Assembly: GCA_001632435.1 (NCBI GenBank)
Contig: KV424175.1
Coordinates: 1 to 22,245 of the forward strand
DNA from: Calocera cornea HHB12733
Taxonomy: Eukaryota; Basidiomycota; Dacrymycetes; Dacrymycetales; Dacrymycetaceae
Length of the DNA stretch: 22,245 nt
Direction of reading: 5' to 3'
Shown here: piece after piece, positions 11,263 through 21,305 of the stretch
Numbering within the stretch: the stretch's first letter is position 1
Layout: the number at the start of each line of letters is the position of its first letter
Made by a program: the position numbers and the translations under genes
Notes under the pieces: model-generated
Seen by the model: only the letters and a program-made list of their open reading frames with translations
Databases searched by the model: none
What the model was told of the DNA's origin: nothing

Positions 11263-11283
11263 GCTTCGGGCTTCGGGCTTCGG
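11263..11283. repeat. Tandem repeat (GCTTCGG)x3
   Basis: Three perfect copies of the 7-mer GCTTCGG, running into GG. No relation in sequence to the GATCAGC array about 85 bp upstream, but the same period. Confidence 0.95.
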
Positions 11284-11626
11284 GGTAATTAGTAGTGTCT
11301 TGCCGCGCTGGAACGGCAGACGGGCTCGGGGATGCAAGCGAGGGGATGGGATGGGGATTGGTAAGGACGGTTCGCCTCGATCTGCGCGACACGCGTGTCG
11401 CCATGCACGGAGGGCGGGAGGCGGCAAGTCACACGACCGGTCACGCTGTTGCTGGGGCACACGCCCAGCCAGCCCTCCAGCCCTCCATCTGTGCTGGGCC
11501 CGAGCGGGCGGAGCCGGGACGCGCCCACGGTGGGTGCTGACCCGCGGCCGTGCAGGAAGGAAGCAAGTTGTGCGGGGCCTTCCATTCCAGCAGTAGTGAC
11601 AGTAGGGGTTCGCGCCGGGCTGCAAC

Positions 11627-11647
11627 GCCAAACGCCAAACGCCAAAC
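11627..11647. repeat. Tandem repeat (GCCAAAC)x3
   Basis: Three perfect copies of the 7-mer GCCAAAC. It is the third array with a 7-bp period in this leader region. Confidence 0.95.
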
Positions 11648-12140
11648 TTGTGTCCCCTGTCGTGCCGGAGAGTCGGAAATGCGCCGGTGTGTGTGTGTGC
11701 CGAGTGCGGCCGGCAGCCGAGAATAGCACGGGGCGGGCGCGGTAGGGGTCCAGGGTGGGTGTTTGGGGTGCGTTGGCTCGGGGTGGCCAGTGAGTTGCCC
11801 TCCACGTGTGGGCATGGTCAGCGAGACCCTAAGGGGGAATGTCATCCCATCGCGGTGGTGCGTCGTAGTGCGTGTGCGAATGCCACGAGTCGTCCCCTTA
11901 AGTACACGGTGGGCCGGCACACCCGCGACAGCGCACCGGCCTCTTCGCTTCCCTCCCTCCCGCCCCGCACACCCGCCCACACCAGGCGGGGATGGAGCAC
12001 ACGCGCATACACCTCACCCCCGACTCGACCAACTGACGCTCGCTCACAACCTATACCTCACCACCCACACACCCACTCTAATACCTAACACTCCTGCACT
12101 CCCTCCTCAACGACCCCGCCCGGCCTCGCACCTCCGCACA

Positions 12141-13688
12141 ATGCACTGGATATACTGCGACGTCCGCATGCCCAACCTCTGGATGGCCAGGTATGACCTC
12201 GCACAGCGCCTCGCAGCCCACAAGCACCTTTTCCTCGTCGACCACGCCCTCTCCCCAGTCACCTACGACCCCGCAAGGGGGTTCGTAGCCCCAAGGTTTG
12301 GCAGCCTGTGGCCGGACCAGATCGACGCGCAGGACTGTGCGGGGGCGCTGGAGGATGCCGTCGTGCGTGCGCATGTAAGGGGGAGGGGGCAGCCGGGGAG
12401 CGGGAGCGGGAGCGGGAGTGGGAATGGGAGTGCTAGCAGGAGGGGCAGGAGCCCCTGGGTCGACACGAGCGCTAGCTGGCTCCTCGCGCTCTGGCACGCT
12501 ACCGCCCTAGCAGAGCGCGGGTACCCGGACGTCCACCTCTCGGTCATCTCTGTCAACTCGGCCCCACCGGGCCCGCAGCGCGAGCGGAAATGGTACGCGC
12601 TCGACCTCCTGCGGCGCGGGGCGCTCCCAGCGCTGAGCGTGGACGACCTCGCCCCGGAAGAGAAGTGGGCAAGCGTGTTCCAGCAGGTGCTCGTCTTCGG
12701 CCACGTCCCCGCCTCCGCCGTCGTCTCCCGCGTCCCGGTCGAGCGGCTCATCCCGTCCCTCCCGGCAAACTTCTTCCACCAGCCGGGCCCACAGGCACTC
12801 GGCACCCTCGTCTGGTTCGACAGCCCCGCGGCCCCGGCGCCCGGCGTGCGCATCCTCGCCCCCGTGGCCGTCAGCGCGCGCGACCCGCGGCATCCGGGGG
12901 CGCACTCGGAGGCCGAGGTCGGCACCGCTGCGGCCCGCCTGGCCATAACGACACTGCACGTCCCGCCCTGCGCGATCCTGCAGTACCGCGGGGCGATCCT
13001 CTCCCTGGCGGCGGAGATCGCGCAGGCGTTCAGCTCCTCGCCCTACACGCCCGAAGCGCGGGAGAAGCTCGAGCTGGCCGCCCTCCGCGAGCTGGACGCA
13101 CGCCACCGCGAGTTCGTCGAGGCCGTCAGGGAGTTCGTGGGCATGGAGATGGAGTATGCGCAGCGAGCGCTCGGCGAGGTCGCCTTGCTGGTTAAGGGGA
13201 GCATGGAGGACAATTTTCTGAGGCCCCCGAGGGTCCGGAGGGCGTGGGAGGGCGTGTGGGATCCCGCGGAGGTGGAGAGGGAGCGGGAGAGGGGCTGGAG
13301 GCAGGGCAGCAAGTTGCACGCACCTGCACACCCGTACCACCGCGCTTCCGAGCCGGAGTCCTCTGCCTCCGCCAGCGCTTACACCTCGTTCTCCGCCTTA
13401 GCAGAAGCAGAGGAACTAGCAGAAGCAGAAGAAGCAGAAGAAGCCGAGCTCTCCTCAGCCGAGACCGAGCACGCGGAAGAAGCCCAGCAGCAGCGCAACA
13501 CCCTCGCCCGCCTCGCGGGCATCATCGAGGCGACGCGCGAGTTCGAGGGGTGCATACGCGCTGCACGGCGCGTGCTCGATTGGCTCGTGCCGCTTAGGGA
13601 GGAGGACGAGCTGGTCAAGGAGGTGCTGGGCGCCGCGCTGGGCGCGCTGGCCGGGCGGGGGGAGGCGGGCGAGGAGGGGGAGCGCTAG
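12141..13688 (+). CDS. Intronless 515-aa hypothetical protein, possibly DUF7587-like
   Basis: The start at 12141 was chosen because a protein-like sequence begins there (MHWIYCDVRM...), behind a C-rich leader typical of fungal genes; the open frame upstream to 11763 is low-complexity and probably leader. The first 230 residues (for example WVDTSASWLLALWHATA and a later VFGHVP) recall the fungal DUF7587 type: a Phe/Arg-rich opening, then a segment where a short Trp/Ser motif precedes a helix. This is from memory and tentative. A Gly/Ser run lies around residues 86-100. A possibly helical segment (about 300-360) and an Ala/Glu-rich acidic stretch (about 420-450) follow, so the C-terminal half may be coiled coil. 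No signal peptide or membrane helix is seen. Codon use is strongly GC-ending, matching the next gene and unlike the island to the left. Coding is likely; function is unknown. Confidence 0.75.
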   Translation: MHWIYCDVRMPNLWMARYDLAQRLAAHKHLFLVDHALSPVTYDPARGFVAPRFGSLWPDQIDAQDCAGALEDAVVRAHVRGRGQPGSGSGSGSGNGSASRRGRSPWVDTSASWLLALWHATALAERGYPDVHLSVISVNSAPPGPQRERKWYALDLLRRGALPALSVDDLAPEEKWASVFQQVLVFGHVPASAVVSRVPVERLIPSLPANFFHQPGPQALGTLVWFDSPAAPAPGVRILAPVAVSARDPRHPGAHSEAEVGTAAARLAITTLHVPPCAILQYRGAILSLAAEIAQAFSSSPYTPEAREKLELAALRELDARHREFVEAVREFVGMEMEYAQRALGEVALLVKGSMEDNFLRPPRVRRAWEGVWDPAEVERERERGWRQGSKLHAPAHPYHRASEPESSASASAYTSFSALAEAEELAEAEEAEEAELSSAETEHAEEAQQQRNTLARLAGIIEATREFEGCIRAARRVLDWLVPLREEDELVKEVLGAALGALAGRGEAGEEGER

Positions 13689-14023
13689 CGCTAGCGGGGG
13701 TTGATTCGTCCCGTTCTGCGGGCGGCTGGTCGGGAAACTGCTACCGGCGCGAGGGAGCGGGTGGCTTGGGAGGGGAGAGGGCGGTGCGGTCTGAGAGTGA
13801 GAAACTCAGCGCGTGCGTCTTCCTCCCCGCAGTCTGCGGCATTGCCTAAAAGAAAATACCGAACAGAATCGTCCAACGCCAACGCAAGTGGTGGGCCGGT
13901 CCCCAGGCCGGCAGCTCGCGGACAGCCGTCGTACTCGGTGCCCAAGCAGCACCTCAAGGAGCACAGCATTGACGACCTGCCACAGCAAACGGCATACGAC
14001 CACGCTGCTCAGCAAACAACATT

Positions 14024-14043
14024 CCCATCCCATCCCATCCCAT
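14024..14043. repeat. Tandem repeat (CCCAT)x4
   Basis: Four perfect copies of CCCAT, followed by CCCCAT; a related partial pair recurs near 14085. Confidence 0.9.
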
Positions 14044-14290
14044 CCCCATCGCCGCGCGCATACATAACGCACCCCAGCCAGCGCATCCCATCCCAGGGGT
14101 AGCAGGGGTCACTCCGCCCCCGGGCAGCAGAACCCCCAGACGGTCCAACACAAGCGATAGGCTGGCGGGGGGCAGGCACCAGGGCCCCGCGCGCCCTGAT
14201 ATGCCAGCAGACGCAGACTGAAGCAGAGGCGCGCCCGGGGGTCGGCGTGATGTGACGTGTGACGTGGCGGGTCGGGCAACCGACCATTCC

Positions 14291-14310
14291 CGGCGCGGCG
14301 CGGCGCGGCG
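14291..14310. repeat. Tandem repeat (CGGCG)x4
   Basis: Four perfect copies of the pentamer CGGCG. Confidence 0.9.
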
Positions 14311-14992
14311 TTGTCAGGCTGTATCACGATACTATACCATACATTGTAATACCTCGATGTCATACCCCTTTCATCCATCTGTTCACCCGCGGGAGGGTAT
14401 TGCGAACCCGCCCGACGCACATTCCCTCGCAACCGACTCGGCATGTTGTGCCCAACCCGCGCGCTGTGTCGCTCGCGGACGCATTCCTCGCCGCTCAGGG
14501 CCCGGTGGCGTTGCCAGAGCGGGCGGAGGCAAGCGGAAGCAAGCACGTGATGAATAGAAAGCAGCCGCGTGCCGGAGGCGGGTCGGCACCGCCGTTGGGC
14601 AAGTTTAAACCTCCTTCCTCCCTCCCTCCCTCCCTCTCCCACCCATCACACGCACACCCAACGCACAGACCTCCCCCCCTACCCTAATCCCGCACCCACC
14701 ACCCACCACCTGCTATTGTACTGACGACATTCCATACTAACGTTTCTTGACAGCTAGCCTGCACTTTGATAGGTGCGTGAGTGAGCGCGGCGCGGGGACT
14801 GGAATGCAATGTGCTGATGGGGTATGTTCAGCGGCCAGTCCGCACACCACTCGACAACATCGACGCTTTGACAACACACCACACCACACCGCTTCGGCAC
14901 GGACTACCGACAGTCACTACTCCACTAACGCCCCGCATTCCCAGCACGACCCAACAATTTCCAATTTTCACGTGATTGTATCACATCAAAAA

Positions 14993-17868
14993 ATGCCCGA
15001 GCACGGTCGGGAAAAACGACAAGGCGGTACCCTGACGGACCAGCCGCTGCCGGACTGGATGTCCTACTCCGCCTTCACCACGGCCTCGAACGGGGAGCGC
15101 GAGTACACGATCGTGCAGCTGCCGCAGACGTACTACGGGCCTTCGGTGCGCACCTTATTCGGCTCCCGTGTTGGTGCGGATGCTGATCGTTTTGCATGTA
15201 GATCCCGTTGGGCACGGACGGCGTATATACGTATGGTGGGCTCAGCTCGCCCGCGGAGGACGCCGCTGCTGCTCCCACCGACTCTGCTTCTGTTACGGCG
15301 ACCGACGGCGATCCTCTCGCCCCGACCACACCTGCCGACCCGCTCTCCTCGCCCTCCGAGCCCGCGACCGCCCCCGCGTCCCTCACGACCGATCTTGCGT
15401 TCCTCTCCACCCTCTCTGGTGCCTCGGTGCGCTCCACCTCCCTCGCTGAGGAGATCACGTCCGCCTTCTCCGTGCTTTCTGAAGCGCAGGAGGCGAGCCA
15501 GAGCGTGGAGAGCCTCTTCTCCCAAGTCTCTAGCGCGGTCAGCGTGTTCTCCACGGGAAGCACGGAGAGCACGCACTCGACTGAGAGCGTGCAGAGTGTG
15601 GCGAGCGTGAGCAGGACCAGTGCGCGGATCGGGAGTATCACCAGTCGGAGGGAGAGCAGGAGCAGCACAAGGAGCGTGCTGAGCACCGAGAGTGTCCGGT
15701 CGAGGGAGAGTACGAGCTCTACGGCTAGTGCGATGAGCTTGACGTCGCTTGCGAGCGTCGCGAGCGTCTCGTCCGTCGCCTCTGTCAGCCGCGTTTCTCA
15801 AAGCTCCGAATCAACACAAAGCGTGGAATCAGCCGCCTCGGCCGCTTCCCGTTCTGCAGCTGCCTCGAGATCTTCTTCGTCCCAGTCCCCGACAACCTCC
15901 CCCAGCGCTGCAGGATCCGCATCCACCGGCTTCCCGACACGCGACATCATCGCCCTGGCCATCGGGCTCTTCTTCGCCGTCCTCCTCATCCTGCTCATCA
16001 TCCTCTGCCTCTTCCGCTGGCGACAGCGGCGCAACCGCGGTGTCGTTGGACAACGACGGATCCCCACCGAACGCAGCCACAGCGTCCACCAGAGCATGTT
16101 CTTCGGCCGCGGTGCCGCACCGGCTGACGGACGCGTCAATGTCCAAGGGACGGTGTTCGACCTCTGGACGCCGGAACAACGCGCTGCACGGGACATGGCG
16201 CAACAGCGGCGGAGCGTTTCCAGCTGGGCCGGTCGGACGCTTGCGCTCATCACGGGCACGCGCGGGAGCCGGGGCAGCGGGAGCGGCGGGAGTGGTGGAA
16301 GCCGGGGTACTCGCCGCACAGGCTCGTCCCGCATCGGCGTCGCCCGGAAAGTCTCGCGGACAGCGGCGGAGGACGGGATGCTCGAGGAGGAAGAGACGCC
16401 GCTCGTCGGCGCCCGCTCGCCCTCCCTCGTCGGCCACCTCTCCCCGCCCCGCTCCCCTCCGCCGTTCCACTCCCCTCCCTCCGCGGGCGGCTCCACCCCA
16501 CTCCCCTATCTCCCGCAAGCATCCCCGCTCCTCCCCGACGTGCCGCTCTTTGCGCGCGCACGGGACTCCTTCGCGAGGGACTCCGCATCCTCCCTCCTCT
16601 CCTCCCCGCTCCAGTCCCGCAACCAGTCCGGCGCAACCCTTCCGCTCTCCAACCTCTCCCGCGCCGAGTCCCCCGGAGATGGCGAGCACGAGACCGCAGA
16701 GTTGCTCGTAGCCCAGCGGGCGACCCGCAGCCCCTCGCCGAAAATGGGCCGCCTGAGCTGGTTCAAGCGCATGGGCATCATCGGCGGCGGTGGGCCGTCC
16801 ACGTCCAGTCAAGAAGGCCACGCAGCCAGCACGGCGGAAGGCGACGCCGACATGGAGAGCGAGTCGGAGCTCGCCCCGCCCGAGATGAGCGAGATCCGCA
16901 CGGAGGGGGGGAGCAGCCTCAAGAGCTGGTTCGAGATGGGCGGAGGGGGTGCCTTCCCGCAGCCGCCGCCCATTGCCCAGTCACATGAGCGCGGGACCGT
17001 GAGCGGCCCGCAGGATGGTGCCAGGCTCAGCACGATCAGCACCAATTCTGTGTACCATGATGCGCTCTCGGACCTCCCTCCGAGCTCCTCCAGGCCGGCC
17101 ACTCCGGCCCTCGCGGCCGTCATTCCCGCTCCGCCCGCACCATCCACTCCACCACGGCGCAGGCCGGTTCCACCTTACCTCGGTCATCCCAGAGGGCTCG
17201 GGAGCGGCAGCTTGCTCGGGAGCCGTACCGACCTGCTCGACAGCCCCGTTCCCTCCCCGCTCCGCCGGACGTTCAACCCCAGTCCCGGCTCTCCGCCGAG
17301 TGCGTGGTCGAGGCAGCAGCCGTTCAGCCCCGATCTGGACGACGAGCTTCCCCCTCCGCCCGCGAGCGCTTGGCGCAACAGCCGCGGCTCGGACGAGATC
17401 ATGTCGCCCATGGAGCTCGGGCCCAGCGCAGCGTTTGGTCGGGAGCGGGAGGACGAGGACCGGCGGCCCGGTAGCCTGAAGCGGTTCACCTTTGGCTACC
17501 CTGCACTCGGCAACGAGCCAAAGTCACCTCCGCGCACCAAGGACAAGCAATTTGGTTCGCCCCGGTCCCTCCCGCCGGGTGCGGCGGCCCCAAGCATCCG
17601 CGACTCCCTCGCCCGATTTGACACCGTCTCCTCTCGCGGGGGCGCGTTTTCCGTCGAAAACCCATCACTCGGTCCAGACACATCCTACAATACGTCCACT
17701 TCCATGTCCTCCACGCCGCGGAGCAGCGTCGCAGGCTTTGGCCTGCCTGGGTTGGGTCTTGAAGACCCGGCGCCTATGCCCACCTCCGCGTTCGGCAAGC
17801 CGAAGACACGCGGGGGCTTGCCTATGACGTCCTCAGGGACCGGCGTTGAATCGTCGGGCCGAGAATAG
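14993..17868 (+). CDS. Ser/Thr-rich single-pass membrane protein, 939 aa, 2 exons
   Basis: Exon 1 (14993-15145) and exon 2 (15202-17868) join in phase 0 across a 56-bp intron (GTGCGC...TAG), creating the continuous motif TYYGPS-IPLGTDGVYTYGG. Residues about 115-297 are dominated by Ser with Thr, Ala, Val and Glu, a mucin-like stretch likely to be O-glycosylated outside the cell. One hydrophobic helix (about 299-324) is followed by RWRQRRN, so the rest should be cytoplasmic: a long Pro/Ser/Gly-rich tail of about 610 residues with no known fold seen. The layout recalls fungal wall-stress sensors of the Mid2/WSC kind or Skg6-type proteins, but no WSC cysteines are present, so this is only an architectural comparison. 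No signal peptide follows Met14993. An intron acceptor at 14753 suggests that leader exons exist, so the N terminus may be incomplete. Confidence 0.82.
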
Positions 17869-18257
17869 TCGGGCAATGCCTTTCTTCATGTTCTTGTTTT
17901 TCAGATCATTCGGACCCTTGGGCCAACCACATGCTCGCATATACTCATTCCTTCATCATGGGACAGCTGCAGCAGGAGCAGCGGAGCGCCGTACAGCATT
18001 GTTCATTGGTCCTTGGGCTGGCGCCCTGTCTGTTTCCACCTCCGGCGGGAGCTGAACCCGCACCTGTATTACGTAACTCCAATATGATTGTTCGCATCCC
18101 TTTCCCGTCCCGCCTGATGTCACGTGAAGTGCAAGTTATATTACCTTGCGAGCAGGAGGCCATTCCGGATCCCAACGACGACAGCAATAGACCCTGTGCC
18201 CCACATCTCTCTCACGACTCATTCTTCCTACTCTTCCTACACGACCCGAGAAGCGCC
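17869..18257. other. Intergenic region between membrane-protein gene and small gene
   Basis: The first part is the 3' flank of the membrane-protein gene. A TCACGTGA palindrome lies at 18119-18126. The last 60 bases before 18258 are CT-rich, as in a fungal promoter or leader. No gene is seen. Confidence 0.4.
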
Positions 18258-18631
18258 ATGTCCGAAAATGCAGGCGTCCTCGACCGGGTGCACGAGTTCC
18301 ACGTGCCCTCGGACCTCCCGCTCAGTGTGCGGGCATACAAGATGTCCGAGCTCGCCCTGCGGACCTTGCGGGATGAGAGTCTCGAGCTCGGCGCGCAGCG
18401 GGACCATGCCTTGATGGAGCCGGCCTATTTCCTTGTGCGGCAGTAGGGTTGTCCGTCCGACTTCTTCCGCGGGCGGGCGCTAACGGAGCGGGAACCACGT
18501 AGGGCCGCACAGGAGGTGCAGCAGGCTCTCCTGGCAAACCAGGAACCTGGTGCGAACCGCGAACTATTGGACGACAGGCCAAGGCCGCGGTGGATGTGCT
18601 CCACCAAGTGAGCGGGCTGTCGATGGTATGA
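18258..18631 (+). CDS. Probable small two-exon gene, about 101 aa, unknown function
   Basis: ATG at 18258 sits in a good context (GCCATGTC) after a CT-rich leader. Unspliced it would stop at 18446 (62 aa). A CTAAC branch sequence at 18480-18484, 18 bp before an AG at 18502, argues for an intron 18435-18502 (68 bp, donor GTGCGG), giving exons 18258-18434 and 18503-18631 and 101 aa. Exon 1 encodes a charged, helical protein (LPLSVRAYKMSELALRTL); the second exon ends in a helical stretch (QAKAAVDVLHQVSGLSMV). An alternative acceptor at 18512 would give a different, also protein-like tail. No domain is recognised. It is convergent with the three-exon gene ending at 18889. Confidence 0.4.
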
Positions 18632-18888
18632 TAGTACATCCGCCTCCGTTCCCGCAAAAGGAGGCTGCTGATCCCGTGCATTTCTATAGGATCGCTGCAT
18701 GGCGTTCCGCCTTGCGGAACCGGTGCAAGATTTTGAGCGGGAGGGGCGGGGGGAAGAGCCCCGCCACGCAATACGTTTCGGGCACTCCTCCATCGCCGCC
18801 GATTCGACGAAAGAGACGTGAGAGTCGGAACGGAGTGTACTATTATGATATACTATGAGAGTGGTCTCTATGAAAACATCATGAGACC

Positions 18889-19394
18889 CTAGTGCTGGTA
18901 TGCCGGCGGCGAGCTTTCCGGTGTTCGGCGTTCAGGCGTGGTAAACGCGGCGAGCCGGGCGGCTGCGGCTGCTTTCTTGACCGCGCTGAGGCGCTTTTTT
19001 GCCACTGCCAGCTGAGGTGCGGAATCAGCGTTCCGCCAACCATTTCAGGTGGTGGAACGCACCTCGACTTCCACCACCAGGTTTGCCACCCGCGTCCCGA
19101 CGGACTTGATCACGTTCACGTAGTTGTTGTATGTGACCGTGGCGTCGGACGGGACAGGGCTATGCATGGCCCTGTCCGACAAGCTAGCAGCTACATCAGC
19201 GGACTGGTGTACATGCTCAACGCGGCACACACGTACTCTTCAATCCGCACATAGAACGCCGTCAACGTCTCCGGGTCTAACCCCACTTTCTCGGCTTTCT
19301 TCACGGCGCTCAGCGCCTCTTCCAATCGACCCGCTGTGATGCTCCATTCTTTCGTCAAAAGCTGTCGCGGTGATGATACGGGCTCTTTGGACAT
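18889..19394 (-). CDS. Small three-exon gene, 133 aa, helical, unknown function
   Basis: Exons 19394-19213, 19159-19063 and 19011-18889 splice in phase (2, then 0) to 133 aa ending in a stop. Introns are 53 bp (GTACAC...ATAG) and 51 bp (GTGCGT...CTCAG). The product starts MSKEPVSSPRQLLTKEW, is mostly helical, and has no signal peptide or membrane segment. The word LSAVKKA appears twice, once near residue 34 and once in the last exon, the second followed by an Ala-rich stretch; this may be an internal duplication. The tail is Pro/Ser/Thr-rich and ends PAYQH. No family recognised. Three exons joining in one frame, with three canonical sites and short introns, make chance unlikely. Confidence 0.68.
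19152..19177. repeat. Perfect 9-bp inverted repeat over a splice acceptor
   Basis: GGACAGGGC (19152-19160) and GCCCTGTCC (19169-19177) are separated by 8 nt (TATGCATG). The arm includes the intron 1 acceptor (19160) of the gene on the - strand, so the RNA could fold over the splice site. Confidence 0.8.
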
Positions 19395-20373
19395 GTTTGA
19401 AGCTCGAACAACGGGAGGGAGGCAGTCGTCTGGATGGTAGCGGGGTGGTTCTAGGGAGGCCTGCAGGGGGGACAAGTGCCCACGCGCATGGGTTATACTG
19501 AGGTCCGTGCCCTCTACTCCGCATCCCTCGCGGGGTGTCATCGTCTGAGTGTGTTCCCGGAGTCGACGGTTTGCAGGTCTCGCATTGCATCAGGGAGAGA
19601 ATACCAGCCCTCTTCCATTCCACCGCGGGCGGCGATCTTGTTCCTTCTATACATCCCGACTACTCAATCCGGCGGGTCTCCGGTCATTCGGAGAGGCACC
19701 TTATTGTTACCGTTCTTCCTGTTTCTTCTTCCCATTTGAGGCAAGTGCCTGGCACAAAGGGGAATTCGCCATTGTTGACTCAGGAATGAATGATTGGGGC
19801 ACCCGACTCCATGAAACTCGGTTTGCTACAACATGAGAACCCCTCCGACTTGATGGGCGTCTCCATGCGAACTTAAACCTGCAGATAGACCCATCTGCCA
19901 CGCGAGTCCTTCGCGCCCAGGGAACAGGAACGTCATGCGGGGAACACGCAGCATGGTTTCAACTGCCGCTTCCGATTCCGTACATGCCATTGACACCTAT
20001 GGAGCTGCCTAACAACGGAGCTGCTTGAGATCGAGGCATCGTCCGGCTGAGACGATGCAAAAGTCTGAGTACATGGTTCTCGGAGCAAACGGGCGACGGT
20101 ATACATTTAGCCCCTCCCAGTCCCTCCCAGGGCGTTGATGAGGCGAGGTGACAGAGAAAGGGCTTGATCGGCCACACAGCTGTACACCCGTCGCACCATT
20201 CCCATGCTTCAGATCGTGTACACGGGTCGTCCAGTGAGGGGCGCCTTCCCAATCGCAGGCTCAGAGTATCTGAGCTTAGCCTGACGCGCCCCCCTCATGA
20301 CGGCCGTGAATCGACCGCTGATTACAGCAATCTTGAAGCTCGTATCAGATGCAACTCAAGGAGAAATTGTTGG
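19395..20373. other. Gene-free stretch of about 980 bp
   Basis: Short open frames on both strands have no protein-like character and no pattern of splice signals joining them. The promoter of the - strand gene starting at 19394 should lie in the first few hundred bases. No repeat or RNA gene was recognised. Confidence 0.5.
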
Positions 20374-20626
20374 TCAGACGGAGTAGGATGGGCAGAGACA
20401 GCGACAATCTTTTGTACTCGAATTGTGGGGGTTCACTCTTCGGCCGAACGTACTCTTCCCGACAACAGCAGACAGGAGAATCTTGTCATCTTGAGGGCCC
20501 AAGGCGAACAGGAGCAACATATTGGTGAGGTTTGCACAACTTACAAGGCACGAGAGCCCCAACACATATCTCAGGCTTCTTCCTTTTGAAAGAGGCAATT
20601 CTCACATTGGGGGTCCGAGTCGCCAT
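20374..20626 (-). CDS. Possible small two-exon gene, 65 aa
   Basis: Exons 20626-20545 and 20489-20374 flank a 55-bp intron with a perfect GTAAGT donor and a CAAG acceptor, and join in phase to 65 aa. The product starts MATRTPNVRIASFKRKKPE, has a basic patch, and ends with a Cys-rich CRCLCPSYSV. A TATAAAG box lies at 20754-20760, about 130 bp upstream on the same strand. No family recognised. The small size and a single splice event keep confidence low; it could be a gene relic. Confidence 0.35.
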
Positions 20627-21029
20627 GACGAAGAGGATCAGCAGCCGCCCGAAGAAGCCGAGAAGAAGCCGATCCCGAAGAAGCGGCTCCACGCGAGAAC
20701 ACGCGACACGTGCTCCTACGGTTTCTTCCCACAACAGACAATTCGTAGCCAGTCTTTATAGCTCAGCTTCGCGATTGAGCTCAAAGTAACCGCGATTGGC
20801 CCCAAGTAGATCATCCGTGGCTGTTACCGTTGATCCGTTCCAGTCCTCCAGGTAGGTAATCTCACCTCGTTTTCGTCTCTTCGGAGTACAAGTTCCGGAG
20901 TATCCGTTCCATCCTAAATAAGTACTCAGTCCCGAGCCGAGCCGGTCCTCCTTGTCCCTTCCCCATCCATCCTCGACTTGTAACATCACGCGCCATACTC
21001 GGGCGGCCCCTCCTCCCGCCCCGCCACAG
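20627..21029. other. Intergenic stretch with a - strand TATA box
   Basis: TATAAAG on the - strand (20754-20760) fits the small gene starting at 20626. A long - strand open frame over 20756-21280 contains low-complexity Arg/Gly/Glu and was not accepted. Nothing else is seen. Confidence 0.4.
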
Positions 21030-21214
21030 ACCGCCCATTCGTGCTCGCACTCGGGCTCATACTCGCCGCCCCCGCGCTCCCCGCCGTGCTCGCGCTCCCG
21101 CTGCCCCCACGGGCGGGGGTGCCGCTCGCCTCTGTAGCACTCTCCACCCTCACGACCGCCGCGGTGCTGAGCGCCACGCGGCGGGTGCGCGCGAGCTCTT
21201 GTGCGGCGGAGTAG
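21030..21214 (+). other. Possible 3' exon of a small hydrophobic protein
   Basis: A pyrimidine-rich stretch ends in CCACAG at 21029. After it, 61 codons run to a TAG at 21212-21214 and read as two hydrophobic segments separated by a Pro-rich turn, with a short basic tail. No start codon or matching 5' exon was found, and GC-rich DNA often gives Ala/Leu-rich frames by chance. It may be a relic cut by the downstream element. Confidence 0.25.
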
Positions 21215-21305
21215 CGTTTGGCGCTGATTTTGGTCTGGGGCAGCGCAACACATAGCAAATAACGCATACAGTATTGTCATGTATCGTTGTATGTACGCCG
21301 TAAGT

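Larger units (their letters stand above)
10423..12140. other. Gene-free stretch: gene C promoter, composition boundary, 7-bp tandem repeats
   Basis: No supported gene lies here. About 10423-10800 is purine-rich on the + strand, so CT-rich on the gene C sense strand, typical of a fungal promoter and leader. Near 10.83 kb composition changes abruptly to GC-rich DNA, which may mark the end of the transposon island. CTAG occurs at 10870-10873, and a 5-bp-stem hairpin CCGGC/GCCGG follows shortly after it; neither is a convincing Helitron 3' end. The stretch 11.0-12.1 kb has several 7-bp tandem repeats and ends in a C-rich leader before the gene at 12141. Long open frames here, on both strands, are what GC-rich DNA gives by chance. 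Confidence 0.55.
13689..14992. other. Intergenic region with 5-bp repeats and a 5' UTR intron acceptor
   Basis: No convincing gene. It contains (CCCAT)x4 at 14024-14043, (CGGCG)x4 at 14291-14310 and a CCTC-rich tract around 14612-14637. At 14733-14753 a TACTAAC branch sequence followed by a TTGACAG acceptor marks the 3' end of an intron, and GTGCGTGAGT donors follow about 20 bp later. This suggests spliced leader exons, or an unplaced N-terminal coding exon, for the membrane-protein gene downstream. Confidence 0.5.

Noticed and set aside
11763..12140. N-terminal extension of the 12141 gene by 126 codons
   Set aside because: Low-complexity translation of a C-rich promoter or leader; protein-like sequence begins at 12141.
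12376..12434. Intron (GTAAGG...AGCAG) removing the Gly/Ser run
   Set aside because: All nearby acceptors lead to a stop at GCGCTAG within a few codons.
20756..21280. 174-codon - strand open frame
   Set aside because: Mostly Arg/Gly/Glu low complexity expected from GC-rich DNA; only its last 35 codons look protein-like, and no start or splice support was found.
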